From NCBI RefSeq assembly GCF_000428925.1, contig NZ_AUAW01000005.1:62001-126000 (forward strand): DNA of 64,000 nucleotides. The letters run 5' to 3'. This document shows positions 1 to 10,214 of this stretch, piece by piece; positions within the stretch are counted from its first letter, which is position 1; each line of letters starts with the position of its first letter. The translations under genes and the position numbers were made by a program. The notes beneath the pieces were generated by a model. That model ran no database searches. It was not told the origin of the DNA and saw nothing but the letters and a program-made list of their open reading frames with translations. This DNA comes from Furfurilactobacillus rossiae DSM 15814. Lineage in GTDB: Bacteria > Bacillota > Bacilli > Lactobacillales > Lactobacillaceae.

Positions 1-969
1 AGTCACGTTACGATGCCACAAGTGCGTGGTATGTATAAAGGTGACCGTTCTAGAAAGCAGATGCTGGTTGATTATGGCTTCCGTTTACCAAGTGCACTGG
101 ATAATCGGCCACTAAAAATTAACGAGTTTGAAAAGCACATTAACCAAGTCGTTTACATGTCCGCAACACCTGGTGACTACGAGCATGAACAAACGGACAC
201 AGTGGTTCAACAGATTATTCGGCCGACGGGTTTACTCGATCCAACGATTGAAGTTCGACCAATTATGGGTCAAATTGATGATCTCGTTGGTCAGATCAAT
301 AAGCGGATTGAGGCCCATGAGCGGACGTTTGTCACGACGATGACCAAGAAAATGGCGGAAGATTTGACGGATTACCTGAAAGATCTGGGTATCCGGGTTC
401 GTTACCTACACAGTGACATTAAAACTTTGGAACGAACGCAAATTATCCGTGATTTACGTTTGGGCAAATTTGACGTGTTGGTCGGCATCAACCTTCTCCG
501 TGAAGGAATTGATGTGCCTGAGGTGTCCTTAGTTGCAATCTTGGATGCTGATAAAGAAGGATTCCTAAGAAATGAACGGTCATTGATTCAAACGATTGGT
601 CGTGCTGCCCGTAATTCACACGGGGCAGTTATTATGTATGCGGATACCATTACAGGTTCTATGCAGGCGGCCATCGATGAGACCAAACGTCGCCGTGAGA
701 TTCAGGAAAAATATAACGAAGAACATCACATTACGCCGACAACTATCGTTAAGCCAATTCGTGATAACATCACGGTAACAGCGCCGACTGGTGATGGTCA
801 GAAAGAATCAACACTTAATGAGGAAGACTTTGATAATCTGTCAAAATCCGATCAGAACGCAATGTTGGCTGGTTTGAACAAGCAAATGCAAGAAGCCGCC
901 AAGAAATTGGACTTCGAAGAAGCAGCAACGTTGCGTGATACAATCATGGAATTAAAAGCCAAACAGTAA
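1..969 (+). CDS. uvrB: UvrABC system protein B, C-terminal part (5' end outside window)
   Basis: The reading frame is open from base 1, so the start lies to the left of the window; about 322 C-terminal residues are present. UvrB is the damage-verifying helicase-like subunit of nucleotide excision repair. The fragment carries helicase domain 2 with the motif VI box QTIGRAARN near fragment residue 200, preceded by a [20 protein letters not shown] block. A C-terminal UVR domain ([11 protein letters not shown]) binds UvrC. It is followed after 19 bp by uvrA on the same strand, the usual uvrBA operon order. Identification is certain; only the N-terminal half is missing. Confidence 0.97.
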   Translation, partial: SHVTMPQVRGMYKGDRSRKQMLVDYGFRLPSALDNRPLKINEFEKHINQVVYMSATPGDYEHEQTDTVVQQIIRPTGLLDPTIEVRPIMGQIDDLVGQINKRIEAHERTFVTTMTKKMAEDLTDYLKDLGIRVRYLHSDIKTLERTQIIRDLRLGKFDVLVGINLLREGIDVPEVSLVAILDADKEGFLRNERSLIQTIGRAARNSHGAVIMYADTITGSMQAAIDETKRRREIQEKYNEEHHITPTTIVKPIRDNITVTAPTGDGQKESTLNEEDFDNLSKSDQNAMLAGLNKQMQEAAKKLDFEEAATLRDTIMELKAKQ

Positions 970-988
970 AGGGTGGCAAAGGTAACCA

Positions 989-3856
989 ATGGCAAATAAC
1001 GACAAAATTGTAATACATGGGGCACGTGCCCATAATTTAAAGAATATTGATGTCACGATTCCACGTGACAAACTAGTAGTCATTACGGGGTTATCTGGTT
1101 CAGGAAAAAGCTCGCTTGCGTTTGATACGTTATATGCGGAGGGACAGCGACGTTATGTCGAAAGTTTGTCCGCATATGCGCGTCAATTTCTTGGACAGAT
1201 GGATAAACCGGATGTGGACTCAATTGACGGTCTGAGCCCGGCGATTTCTATTGATCAGAAGACAACCAGTAAAAATCCGCGGTCGACTGTTGGGACTGTT
1301 ACGGAAATCAATGATTATTTGCGGTTACTATGGGCACGGGTTGGAACACCAATTTGTCCAAACGACGGCACAGTTATTACCAGCCAATCTGTTGAGCAGA
1401 TGGTTGATGAGGTTCTGGCACTGCCTGAACGGACGCGACTTCAAGTATTGTCACCGATTGTGCGTCGAAAGAAAGGGCAACATGCGAAAATCTTTGCCAA
1501 GATTAAACGTGAAGGATTTGTGCGTGTTCAAGTAGATGGCGAAACTTATGATATCGATGAGGTACCTGAACTAGATAAAAACAAATATCACAGTATCAAT
1601 ATTGTCATTGACCGGGTAATTGTACATCCAGACGGTGATAGTCGGAGTCGTTTGTTTGACTCATTTGAAGCTGCCCTTCGTTTGAGTGATGGGTATGCGA
1701 CTGCCGACATCATTGATGGTGAACCGATGCAGTTCTCAGAACATTATTCATGTCCCATTTGTGGGTTTACGGTCGGCGAATTGGAACCACGGCTGTTTTC
1801 GTTTAATGCACCACTTGGCGCTTGCCCCGATTGTGAAGGATTAGGAGTCAAACTGGAAGTTGATGAAGATCTTGTCGTTCCAGACCCCAGTAAGACACTT
1901 CGTGAGGGCGCTTTGGAACCATGGAATCCGATTAGTTCCATGTATTATCCAAGCATGCTGGAACAGTTTGCTAAACAAAACAAGATTGATATGGATACAC
2001 CATTTAACAAGTTACCTAAGAAGCAACGCGATATGGTCCTTCATGGATCAAGCAAAAAGTTCCATTTTCACTATGAAAATGACTTTGGTGGTGTTCGTGA
2101 TGTCGATGCCGATTTTGAAGGTGTCATGAACAATGTGTCACGTCGCTACAAGGAAACTAATTCTGACTTTACACGTGATCAAATGCGTCAGTATATGACT
2201 GAACTGACATGTCAGACCTGTCACGGGTATCGGCTAAATCGCCAGGCACTATCCGTTAAAATTAACGGGAGGCATATTGGTGAAGTTTCTGAAATGGCGA
2301 TTGATGATGAGTTGCCATTCTTCCGGGGCTTAACTTTGGGTGAACAAAACAAAGTGATTGCGGAACCAATCGTTAAGGAAATTCGCGATCGGTTATCATT
2401 TTTGACGAGTGTCGGCGTGGGTTATCTTACACTGAGTCGATCCGCCAGAACTTTGTCTGGTGGTGAGGCACAACGAATTCGTTTAGCTACCCAAATCGGT
2501 TCGAATCTGTCGGGTGTACTGTATATTCTTGACGAACCCTCCATTGGGTTGCATCAACGTGATAACGATCGTTTGATCAGTTCACTTAAGAAGATGCGAG
2601 ATTTGGGTAATACCCTGATTGTGGTTGAACATGACGAAGATACAATGCGGGCGGCCGATTACTTAATTGATATTGGCCCTGGTGCTGGTGAAAATGGTGG
2701 CCAGGTTATGGCCGCTGGAACGCCTAAACAGGTTGAGCGCAGTACTAAGTCATTAACTGGTCGGTATTTAGCTGGGAAAGACTTCATTCCGGTGCCGCTT
2801 AAGCGACGTAAGGGGAATGGTAAGGCCATCGTATTAAAGGGGGCCGCAGAAAACAATTTACAGAATGTTGATGTACGTTTCCCACTAGGTGAGTTAACAG
2901 TCGTGACTGGTGTGTCAGGATCCGGTAAATCCACATTGGTTAACAGTATTCTTGAAAAGGTACTGGCTCAAAAGCTCAATCACAATTCCGCCAAACCTGG
3001 TAAGTACAAGAGTATTGCCGGCGTGAACAACATTGAAAAGATTGTGGATATCGATCAGTCACCGATCGGACGGACACCGCGTTCAAACCCCGCTACTTAT
3101 ACGGGTGTGTTTGATGACATTCGTGATTTGTTTGCTCAAACGAATGAAGCTAAATTACGTGGATATCAAAAGGGCCGGTTCTCATTCAACACTAAAGGTG
3201 GTCGCTGTGAGGCCTGTCATGGTGACGGAATCTTAAAGATTGAGATGAACTTTCTGCCAGATGTCTATGTGCCTTGTGAAGTTTGTCATGGTTCCCGTTA
3301 CAATTCAGAAACTCTTGAAGTGACGTACAAGGGTAAGAATATTTCAGACGTTCTGAACATGACGGTTTCCGAAGCCTTGGACTTTTTCGCTGCGATTCCT
3401 AAGATCACGCGTAAGCTACAAACAATTGTTGATGTCGGTCTGGGATATGTTCATTTGGGTCAGTCAGCAACCACGCTTTCAGGTGGTGAAGCTCAGCGGA
3501 TGAAGTTAGCTTCTGAACTACACAAGAAGGCCAATGGGCGTAATTTCTACATCTTGGATGAACCAACAACAGGGTTGCATTCTGATGACATCAAACGGTT
3601 GATGGTTGTCTTGCAGCGACTGGTTGATCATGGCAACACGGTTTTGATCATTGAACATAATTTGGATGTGATTAAAACTGCCGATCATTTAATTGACCTT
3701 GGCCCAGAAGGCGGTGCCGGTGGTGGCCAAATCATTGCGACTGGGACACCGGAAGAGCTTGCTGAAGTTAAGGAAAGCTACACTGGTCAGTACCTGAAAC
3801 CAGTATTGGAACGAGATACCAAACGCACTGAAGAGGTTGCTGAACAGGCAAAATAA
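989..3856 (+). CDS. uvrA: UvrABC system protein A
   Basis: 955 residues, normal UvrA length. UvrA is the DNA-damage-sensing ABC ATPase that loads UvrB. Two ABC ATPase modules are visible: Walker A GLSGSGKS near residues 34-41 and GVSGSGKST near 641-649, each with a later LSGGEAQR signature and an ILDEP Walker B. Zinc-finger CxxC pairs occur in both halves (CPICG...[20 protein letters not shown]...CEVCHG). The start ATG at 989 has an upstream AAAGG-type ribosome site. It is cotranscribed with uvrB and ends before a strong terminator. Confidence 0.98.
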   Translation: MANNDKIVIHGARAHNLKNIDVTIPRDKLVVITGLSGSGKSSLAFDTLYAEGQRRYVESLSAYARQFLGQMDKPDVDSIDGLSPAISIDQKTTSKNPRSTVGTVTEINDYLRLLWARVGTPICPNDGTVITSQSVEQMVDEVLALPERTRLQVLSPIVRRKKGQHAKIFAKIKREGFVRVQVDGETYDIDEVPELDKNKYHSINIVIDRVIVHPDGDSRSRLFDSFEAALRLSDGYATADIIDGEPMQFSEHYSCPICGFTVGELEPRLFSFNAPLGACPDCEGLGVKLEVDEDLVVPDPSKTLREGALEPWNPISSMYYPSMLEQFAKQNKIDMDTPFNKLPKKQRDMVLHGSSKKFHFHYENDFGGVRDVDADFEGVMNNVSRRYKETNSDFTRDQMRQYMTELTCQTCHGYRLNRQALSVKINGRHIGEVSEMAIDDELPFFRGLTLGEQNKVIAEPIVKEIRDRLSFLTSVGVGYLTLSRSARTLSGGEAQRIRLATQIGSNLSGVLYILDEPSIGLHQRDNDRLISSLKKMRDLGNTLIVVEHDEDTMRAADYLIDIGPGAGENGGQVMAAGTPKQVERSTKSLTGRYLAGKDFIPVPLKRRKGNGKAIVLKGAAENNLQNVDVRFPLGELTVVTGVSGSGKSTLVNSILEKVLAQKLNHNSAKPGKYKSIAGVNNIEKIVDIDQSPIGRTPRSNPATYTGVFDDIRDLFAQTNEAKLRGYQKGRFSFNTKGGRCEACHGDGILKIEMNFLPDVYVPCEVCHGSRYNSETLEVTYKGKNISDVLNMTVSEALDFFAAIPKITRKLQTIVDVGLGYVHLGQSATTLSGGEAQRMKLASELHKKANGRNFYILDEPTTGLHSDDIKRLMVVLQRLVDHGNTVLIIEHNLDVIKTADHLIDLGPEGGAGGGQIIATGTPEELAEVKESYTGQYLKPVLERDTKRTEEVAEQAK

Positions 3857-3888
3857 CAACGCTACAATTTTTAATAATTTAATAATAT

Positions 3889-3935
3889 GGCTGATCAAAT
3901 CCTAATCTGTAGGCGTTTTGATCAGCCTTTTTTTG
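3889..3935 (+). terminator. Intrinsic terminator after uvrA
   Basis: A perfect 11-bp stem GGCTGATCAAA / TTTGATCAGCC is followed by seven T residues. It closes the uvrBA operon. Confidence 0.9.
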
Positions 3936-4053
3936 TTTTAACACGACCGTTTTGAGATTGAAGTTCTGCTTAAGGTTGGCCTACAAGATTAAAATTTGGT
4001 AAACTAGCACAAACTTATCTAATAAATATGAGTGCGAGAAAGAATGTGACGAC

Positions 4054-5406
4054 ATGAAACAAAAAACACCAGTGGTAGAACTGAATCGTTCCTTAGGTAT
4101 TTGGTCAGCTCTGTCCTTAGTGATCGGAACTATTATCGGCGCCGGCGTATTCGTGAGACAAGCGGCAGTACTTGATGACGCTGGCTCTACCACGGGTGCA
4201 TTGTTTGCGTGGCTAGCAGGTGGGGTTCTGACATTAACAGCCGGGCTGACCATTGCTGAAATTGCCTCCCAAATGCCACATACTGGCGGTTTGTATGTTT
4301 ATATGGAACGAATGTATGGCCGTCTGTGGGGCTTTCTATCTGGTTGGATGCAAATCATTATTTATGGCCCAGCGATTATTGCGGCGCTTGCGGCATACTT
4401 AGGTATTTTAATGACTGACTTTTTTCACCTGTCAGGTGGGTGGGGATTGGCCGTCTCGCTTGGTACACTAGTAGCAGTTGGTGGACTTAATTTATTTTCT
4501 AATCGATATGGTGCAATGTTTGCAATTATAACGACGATTTGTAAATTGTTGCCAATCGTTGCAATCATTGTGTTCGGATTATTCTTCGGTGATGGCAATG
4601 CGCTGGGCAACAGTGTGTCGACCGCTACTCAGCATGGCAGCAACTTTGGTGTTGCCATTTTGGCGACGTTATTTGCGTTTGACGGATGGATTCTGGTTGC
4701 TAATTTGGGCGATGAAATAAAAGAACCGCAAAAATTATTGCCCCGCGCAATTATCGGTGGGATTAGTATCGTTATGGTTATTTATTTATTGGTAGCCTAC
4801 GGTGTTTTTGCAAGTTTGCCGGCGTCAACGATTCATCGACTGGGAACGGGGGCAATTCCGTTTCTTGCTACAAAAGACTTTGGCGCAATTGGCGGTAAGC
4901 TGTTGAGTATCGGTGTCATTATTTCGATTATTGGTTGTATCAACGGCAAAATCATGACTTTCCCACGCATTATGTACGCGATGGCACGTGATCGGGAGTT
5001 GCCATTTAGCCGTGTGCTGGGCTATTTAAGCCCTAAAACAAGGACGCCAATCTTTTCGACCATTGCAGTGTTATTAATTGCCGCGTTGATGGTGTTATTT
5101 GCAAACGCAGATCGGCTATCAGAACTATGTATTTTTACGGTTTATTGTTTCTACGTCATGGCGTTTTTGGGATCATTTAAATTGCGTCGTCAGCATAAGG
5201 AACGGCCATTTTCGATGCCACTGTTTCCGTTAACCCCGATTGTAGCGATTGGTGGTTCGCTGTTTGTACTCATCAGTGAAGTTTTCTCGGATTTCACGGG
5301 CGTTTTATTCTCTTTGGGAATGGTTGTCGTTGGTATTCCAGTTTATTACTATGAAATTAAACACAATCATGCAAAAGATTTTGTTAAAGATGATTCAGGA
5401 AAGTGA
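4054..5406 (+). CDS. APC-family amino acid permease (SteT/LAT-like), copy 1
   Basis: 450 residues with about 12 hydrophobic segments, typical of APC-superfamily transporters. The N-terminal GTIIGAGVFVRQA, with its GxG unwinding motif in TM1, and the following SEIAxQMPHTGGLYVYMER-like block resemble the LAT branch (serine/threonine exchanger SteT, YkbA). Substrate cannot be read from sequence. The start ATG has a weak ribosome site. It is followed after only 9 bp by a clear paralogue, so the two probably form an operon. The pair may be differently specialised exchangers or components of one pathway. Confidence 0.85.
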   Translation: MKQKTPVVELNRSLGIWSALSLVIGTIIGAGVFVRQAAVLDDAGSTTGALFAWLAGGVLTLTAGLTIAEIASQMPHTGGLYVYMERMYGRLWGFLSGWMQIIIYGPAIIAALAAYLGILMTDFFHLSGGWGLAVSLGTLVAVGGLNLFSNRYGAMFAIITTICKLLPIVAIIVFGLFFGDGNALGNSVSTATQHGSNFGVAILATLFAFDGWILVANLGDEIKEPQKLLPRAIIGGISIVMVIYLLVAYGVFASLPASTIHRLGTGAIPFLATKDFGAIGGKLLSIGVIISIIGCINGKIMTFPRIMYAMARDRELPFSRVLGYLSPKTRTPIFSTIAVLLIAALMVLFANADRLSELCIFTVYCFYVMAFLGSFKLRRQHKERPFSMPLFPLTPIVAIGGSLFVLISEVFSDFTGVLFSLGMVVVGIPVYYYEIKHNHAKDFVKDDSGK

Positions 5407-5415
5407 GTTTAGGCA

Positions 5416-6759
5416 ATGCAAGAGAGTCACGTTGAATTGAAACGTTCTCTAGGACTGTGGTCTGCACTAGCGATTGTAATCGGTACAGTCATTGGTTCCG
5501 GGATATTTTTTAAGCAAGCATCTGTTTTACAAATGACTGGTTCTACCAACTTAGCAATGTTGGCTTGGCTGCTAGGGGGACTAATTACCCTAGCCGACGG
5601 GCTGACGTTATCTGAAATTGGTTCTCAAATTCCGCATACTGGGGGTCTTTACCAATATATGACCCATATTTATGGTGAATTCTGGGGCTTCATGTCAGGC
5701 TGGATGCAGGTTATCGTTTATGCACCGGCAATTGTCGGCTCGATCGCTGGGTATTTAGGCTTGTTGGTCACTAACTTCTTTGGTCTCGGGTCGGTTTGGA
5801 AGGCACCAATTGCGATTGGCACCATTATTCTGATCGCGATGTTGAATATGTTGGAAAATCGCTATGGTGCCGCCTTTGCGATTGTGACAACCATTTGTAA
5901 GCTGTTGCCGATTGCGGCAATCGTAATTTTCGGGCTCTTCTTTGGTCGTGAGGCTGGCTTCGGTGAGACGGTAACGAGTATTCACCAGAGTGTTGGTAAC
6001 TTTGGCGTTGCTGTGTTAGGTACCATCTTTGCCTATGATGGCTGGATTCTGGTGACTAATCTAGGTGGCGAAATCAAACGGCCCGAAAAGTTGTTACCGT
6101 TAGCCATCATTTTGGGAATTACCATTGTTATTGTGTTATACCTCGGGGTAATATTTGGTATTTTTCGGTCTTTAAGTGCAGCTAAAATTAATGAACTCGG
6201 CCAGAACGCGACGGCCTACTTTGCCTTAAATGCGTTTGGGGCATTCGGTGGACGACTCGTTAATATTGGGATAATGATCTCAATTATTGGTGCGTTGAAT
6301 GGTAAAATGATGTCCTTTCCACGGATTTATTATGCGATGGCCGCTAAACGCCATTTGCCGTTTGCCAAACAAATTAGTAGCCTGAACCGTCACACACAAA
6401 CGCCGGTCGTTGCAACAACGATTTTACTGGCATTGACTAGTTTAATGATCCTGACTGTTGATACTGATCGACTATCTGAGCTCTGTATTTTTGCGATGTA
6501 CAGTTTTTATATTGCTGCGTTTGTTGGTGTCTTTATCTTGCGTCATCGCAATGGTGGCAAACCGGCTGGGTTCAGCACGCCGGGGTATCCAGTAGTTCCA
6601 ATTATTGCCATCATCGGAACTAGTTTTGTGGTTATCAGTGAACTGTTCTTCGATTTTGTCGGGGCGGCAACGTCACTGGTTATTATTGGACTAGGAATTC
6701 CACTTTATTACTGGTTGAAACGGCATTATAAAAACGATGATTCTATTGATGTGATGTAA
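5416..6759 (+). CDS. APC-family amino acid permease (SteT/LAT-like), copy 2
   Basis: 447 residues, about 12 membrane segments, collinear with the preceding permease throughout (LGLWSALAIVIGTVIGSGIFFKQ against LGIWSALSLVIGTIIGAGVFVRQ). Both share the PHTGGLY and FDGW/YDGW blocks, indicating an old tandem duplication. It starts 9 bp after copy 1, which favours translational coupling. Substrate is unknown. Downstream lie a large structured repeat and then a terminator at 7116, so a transcript reading through would carry the repeat in its 3' untranslated region. Confidence 0.85.
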   Translation: MQESHVELKRSLGLWSALAIVIGTVIGSGIFFKQASVLQMTGSTNLAMLAWLLGGLITLADGLTLSEIGSQIPHTGGLYQYMTHIYGEFWGFMSGWMQVIVYAPAIVGSIAGYLGLLVTNFFGLGSVWKAPIAIGTIILIAMLNMLENRYGAAFAIVTTICKLLPIAAIVIFGLFFGREAGFGETVTSIHQSVGNFGVAVLGTIFAYDGWILVTNLGGEIKRPEKLLPLAIILGITIVIVLYLGVIFGIFRSLSAAKINELGQNATAYFALNAFGAFGGRLVNIGIMISIIGALNGKMMSFPRIYYAMAAKRHLPFAKQISSLNRHTQTPVVATTILLALTSLMILTVDTDRLSELCIFAMYSFYIAAFVGVFILRHRNGGKPAGFSTPGYPVVPIIAIIGTSFVVISELFFDFVGAATSLVIIGLGIPLYYWLKRHYKNDDSIDVM

Positions 6760-6801
6760 TTGATTTAACCTCAGAGGAGGTTGTGGGCGTGGTGAAAATG
6801 C

Positions 6802-6990
6802 CGCTTGCGGTTGCCAACATTGACACGCTCGCCGTGGGACCGGTTCAAGCCCGAAGTTCACGGTCTTTCACCTCGTCACAGAGCCTCGTGAAATTCCGAG
6901 TCCCCGTGACCGTCCGTGTTGTAAATTCGAGAAGTGCATTCGAATTAACAACACTTTCACGGCTCGGTATCAATGTTGGCGCCCTCCCGC
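6802..6990 (+). repeat. Structured intergenic repeat, family 1, copy A
   Basis: A ~190-nt element closed by a perfect 11-bp inverted repeat (GCCAACATTGA at 6813-6823, TCAATGTTGGC at 6970-6980). Inside are a second stem (GCCGTG 6831-6836 / CACGGC 6958-6963), a hairpin pairing GTCAC 6875-6879 with GTGAC 6906-6910, and a 15-bp hairpin around GTGTTGT...ACAACAC (about 6916-6953). Conserved single-stranded core GGGACCGGTTCAAGCC follows the second stem. Homologous copies lie at 31288-31461 (minus strand) and 56755-56880, with compensatory stem changes. An open frame across it (6783-6998) is not convincing as a gene. Function unknown. Confidence 0.8.
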
Positions 6991-7115
6991 TGACCTAGTT
7001 AGGCGATCACATAAATGGCACTTATTAGTCCGCAAAGAGCGGTTTAATCCATCTTCACGGACAATGTTATTTAATATTGATTCACAATTTAGCCTTCTAT
7101 TTAAAACAACAACGG

Positions 7116-7152
7116 AACTGTTTTGGTCAATCAATCAAAACAGTTTTTTTGT
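7116..7152 (+). terminator. Intrinsic terminator
   Basis: Perfect 10-bp stem AACTGTTTTG / CAAAACAGTT with a run of seven T residues. It ends the transcript of the permease pair after the structured repeat. Confidence 0.85.
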
Positions 7153-7330
7153 TTTAGACACAAAATTGCTCACAATTATTAATTACTGTTAAAAAATCGT
7201 TGGCAAGTTTAGTTTTAGTTACGTTTTGAAAGACGTGTTAGTGCGGGTGGTAGAATGAAACGTAGATTTATGAAAAAACGAGTTGGGTTAGGGTGCTTGC
7301 GTTTATTTTTGAAAGCGGGGAAATCGTCAC

Positions 7331-8449
7331 ATGAATGTTAAACCAAAACACTCTGCAAACTGGTGGGTAACCCTAGTTTGTGTCTTGTTTGGCGGACTGT
7401 TGGTACTAGGCGTTGCTTACGATGCCCCAATTTATCAACGGCCAATCGCTAAAATTACTAATGTACGTAATGAACGCCCTGTCAAACAACAAGATGAGTT
7501 TGAAAATCAAGATGCAACAGTCCATCAGCGGATCAATGCAGTTTTGATTAACACAATTCACAAGGGACAAAAGATTACTTTAAGCAATACATACAGTCGT
7601 TCCGGGGCAATGGATCAACCCTATCGCGTGGGCAATCAGGTATTCATTTCAAAACTAACTCGAGGTCAACAGTCGAATATTAAAGGACCAAAACGAGATA
7701 CCGTTGTCGCTTTACTGACCTGGATTGTAATCAGTTTGCTGTTTATCTTTATGCGCTCGGCCGGTTTTATGGCATTGTTATCCGTTGGACTAAATGCAGT
7801 GCTGTTCTTCTTAGCAATCAACATTGATTTGAGTTTAAAAAATGGCAATGTGTTTGTCATTTTTAGTCTAATTAGTGTTGCTTTTGCAGCTTTAACGCTG
7901 TGGCTGGTTTTAGGTTGGAGTCGACAAACGGTCATTACGCTAACGGCGACATTATCCGGGACGGCGTTAGCAATTTTAATCAGCCTGATTGTGTTCGCAC
8001 TTACCCATGAACGGGGTATGCACTATGAAGGGCTTCAGTATGTGACCACATTGCCGCGACCCTTGTTTTTAGCAGAGACACTGATTGGGTCTTTAGGGGC
8101 GGTGATGGATGAGTCAACAGATATCGTGGCAACACTGTTTGAACTGCAAGCTGAACGTCCAGATGTTAGTAGAAACCAGCTATTTTTATCAGGACGAAAC
8201 GTTGGTCGCTCCATTATGGGACCTTTGATCAACGTGCTGTTCCTTATCTTTGTAGCCGATACCTTTCCGTTGACACTCTTGTACTTAAAGAATGGTAATA
8301 ACTGGGGATATACTTACATGATGAATATGTCGATGGGGGTTATTCAAAGTTTAATCAGTGGTCTAGGAATTGTATTAGCCATTCCAGTGGCCAGTTTCGT
8401 TGCAAGCCGATTGATGAAGAAGAAGGTGATGACAGATGACAACCTTTAG
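7331..8449 (+). CDS. YibE/F family membrane protein (first of pair)
   Basis: 372 residues. An N-terminal membrane anchor (about residues 10-28) is followed by an extracytoplasmic stretch to about residue 120 and then about seven hydrophobic segments. The region MDESTDIVATLFEL...GRNVGRSIMGPLINVLF is characteristic of the YibE/F family of Firmicutes, whose biochemical role is not established. It overlaps the second family member by 14 bp, so the two are cotranslated and probably form one membrane complex. The start has a GGGGAAA ribosome site. Confidence 0.85.
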   Translation: MNVKPKHSANWWVTLVCVLFGGLLVLGVAYDAPIYQRPIAKITNVRNERPVKQQDEFENQDATVHQRINAVLINTIHKGQKITLSNTYSRSGAMDQPYRVGNQVFISKLTRGQQSNIKGPKRDTVVALLTWIVISLLFIFMRSAGFMALLSVGLNAVLFFLAINIDLSLKNGNVFVIFSLISVAFAALTLWLVLGWSRQTVITLTATLSGTALAILISLIVFALTHERGMHYEGLQYVTTLPRPLFLAETLIGSLGAVMDESTDIVATLFELQAERPDVSRNQLFLSGRNVGRSIMGPLINVLFLIFVADTFPLTLLYLKNGNNWGYTYMMNMSMGVIQSLISGLGIVLAIPVASFVASRLMKKKVMTDDNL

Positions 8450-9236
8450 TGTGTTAGCATTGTTGCTTTTCTTAGCCATGTGGGCTGTGGGTGGTAAACA
8501 GGGGGCAATTGCGTTTGTCAGTCTCGGTGTTAACTTTGCGTTGTTGTTTTTAACCATCGTGTTAGTTCAGTTTCACTTGCCGCCACTACCTGTCACATTA
8601 GTTGCTGGGACGATTATATTGGCTGTGACGATTTTCTTTGGGAATGATGATGACAACAGTACGACGACAGCTTTTTACGCTTCCGTTATCGTGATGTTAT
8701 TACTTTTGTTGTTTATTGTGCCTGTGGAGCACTGGGCGCAGGTCGCTGGATTCGGGGATGAGGACAGTGAAGACTTGGAAGGCATGTCGCTGTATATTGG
8801 CATTTCTTTTTTGAAGGTCGAAATATGCACCGTTGTGTTAAGCACATTAGGTGCCATTGCTGAGGCAGCTATGGCCATTTCATCAGGTCTATCGGAGATT
8901 GAAATGCAACAGCCTACAATAACCGGAAAACGTCTGTTTGGCGATGGTTTGAACGTCGGTAAACAGATTATTGGGACCACGTTTAATACTTTGTTCTTCG
9001 GCTTTTTTGGTGGTTTCTTATCGTTGTTCATATGGTTCGTCGGTCTTCGCTATTCAATTGGTGAGGTTTTTAATGACAAGGTGTTTGTTGCGGAATTGTT
9101 AATGGTGTTGTTATCGTTTATCGGTGTTCTCATTACGGTGCCAATGACGGCAGCAGTAGCTAGTTGGCGTTGGCATCGACAGTCACAACAGTCACAAAAA
9201 AAGCCAATAGTAACTAAAGTAGATGCAGATGAATAA
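8436..9236 (+). CDS. YibE/F family membrane protein (second of pair)
   Basis: 266 residues, seven or so membrane segments, without the extracytoplasmic domain of its partner. The family core ISFLKVEICTVVLSTLGAIAEAAMAISS...LFGDGLNVGKQIIGTTFNTL parallels the same block in the preceding gene. The ATG lies inside the end of that gene (ATGACAGATGACA context), suggesting translational coupling. Function unknown; the heteromeric pair arrangement is standard in lactobacilli. Confidence 0.85.
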   Translation: MTTFSVLALLLFLAMWAVGGKQGAIAFVSLGVNFALLFLTIVLVQFHLPPLPVTLVAGTIILAVTIFFGNDDDNSTTTAFYASVIVMLLLLLFIVPVEHWAQVAGFGDEDSEDLEGMSLYIGISFLKVEICTVVLSTLGAIAEAAMAISSGLSEIEMQQPTITGKRLFGDGLNVGKQIIGTTFNTLFFGFFGGFLSLFIWFVGLRYSIGEVFNDKVFVAELLMVLLSFIGVLITVPMTAAVASWRWHRQSQQSQKKPIVTKVDADE

Positions 9237-9326
9237 AAAGACACACCCGGTATGTTATACTGTTACAAGTGACGTCGTCAGCTGAGCAAAGAAAAGCAAT
9301 AAGCGGCGACGTAAGGGGGCAAAGAA

Positions 9327-10214
9327 GTGGCACAACAACTGAAATTGGTTATTATTACAGGGATGAGTGGTGCTGGCAAAACGGTTGCCATGCAAAGCTT
9401 TGAGGACTTGGGCTACTTTGTTATGGATAACATGCCACCCAAACTATTGCCAAAGTTTTGGCAGTTGGTTAGGCAGTCAGGAAATGTTAAAAAAGTTGCG
9501 CTTGTCGTAGATTTACGTTCACGTGAATTTTTTGATGACCTACAGGAAATGATTGCAATTTCCTTAAGCACTGGCACGGTAGATACATCGGTATTATTTC
9601 TCGATGCGTCTGATGCCGAATTAGTGGCACGGTACAAGGAAACTCGGAGGGCACATCCATTAGCCATGGATGGCCGCGTTTTAGATGGTATTCATCAGGA
9701 GCGAAGCTTGCTGTCGGAAATGAAGGAACGGGCAGACTTGGTCATCAACACGGATCATTTGACGCCACGTCAGCTACGCGAAGATATTTTTGAACAATTT
9801 GAAAATCAAGATAAACAGTCGGAATTTCATGTTGAAATTTTGTCGTTTGGGTACAAATATGGTTTGCCGATCGATGCGGATATCGTGATGGACGTTCGTT
9901 TTTTGCCAAATCCATATTATGTACCTGAGTTAAAATCATTAACTGGTCGTGACCCTGCCGTCTATGATTACGTAATGAAACAGCCAGCCACGGAATCTTT
10001 TTACAAACAATTTTTAGAGCTGTTAAAACTGACCTTGCCTGGCTATCAAAAAGAGGGCAAAACCAGTTTGACCGTTGCAATTGGTTGTACTGGTGGGCAA
10101 CATCGGTCAGTCGCTATCACAGAGCGACTAGGCAAAGATTTAAGTCAGGACTATCGCGTCCATGTCAGTCATCGTGACGTGGAGAAACGAAAGGAAACGG
10201 TTAACCGCTCATGA
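9327..10214 (+). CDS. rapZ: RNase adapter protein RapZ / nucleotide-binding protein YvcJ
   Basis: 295 residues with GTG start preceded by AAGGGGG. Walker A GMSGAGKT near residues 13-20 and the C-terminal [17 protein letters not shown] block are diagnostic. In enterobacteria RapZ guides RNase E to GlmZ; in Bacillus YvcJ is a GTP-hydrolysing protein of less clear role. It overlaps yvcK by 4 bp and begins the conserved rapZ-yvcK-whiA operon. Confidence 0.95.
   Translation: MAQQLKLVIITGMSGAGKTVAMQSFEDLGYFVMDNMPPKLLPKFWQLVRQSGNVKKVALVVDLRSREFFDDLQEMIAISLSTGTVDTSVLFLDASDAELVARYKETRRAHPLAMDGRVLDGIHQERSLLSEMKERADLVINTDHLTPRQLREDIFEQFENQDKQSEFHVEILSFGYKYGLPIDADIVMDVRFLPNPYYVPELKSLTGRDPAVYDYVMKQPATESFYKQFLELLKLTLPGYQKEGKTSLTVAIGCTGGQHRSVAITERLGKDLSQDYRVHVSHRDVEKRKETVNRS

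Noticed and set aside
6783-6998. 71-codon frame within family-1 copy A
   Set aside because: Covers the structured element; the frame is not preserved in copies B and C, while the stems are.
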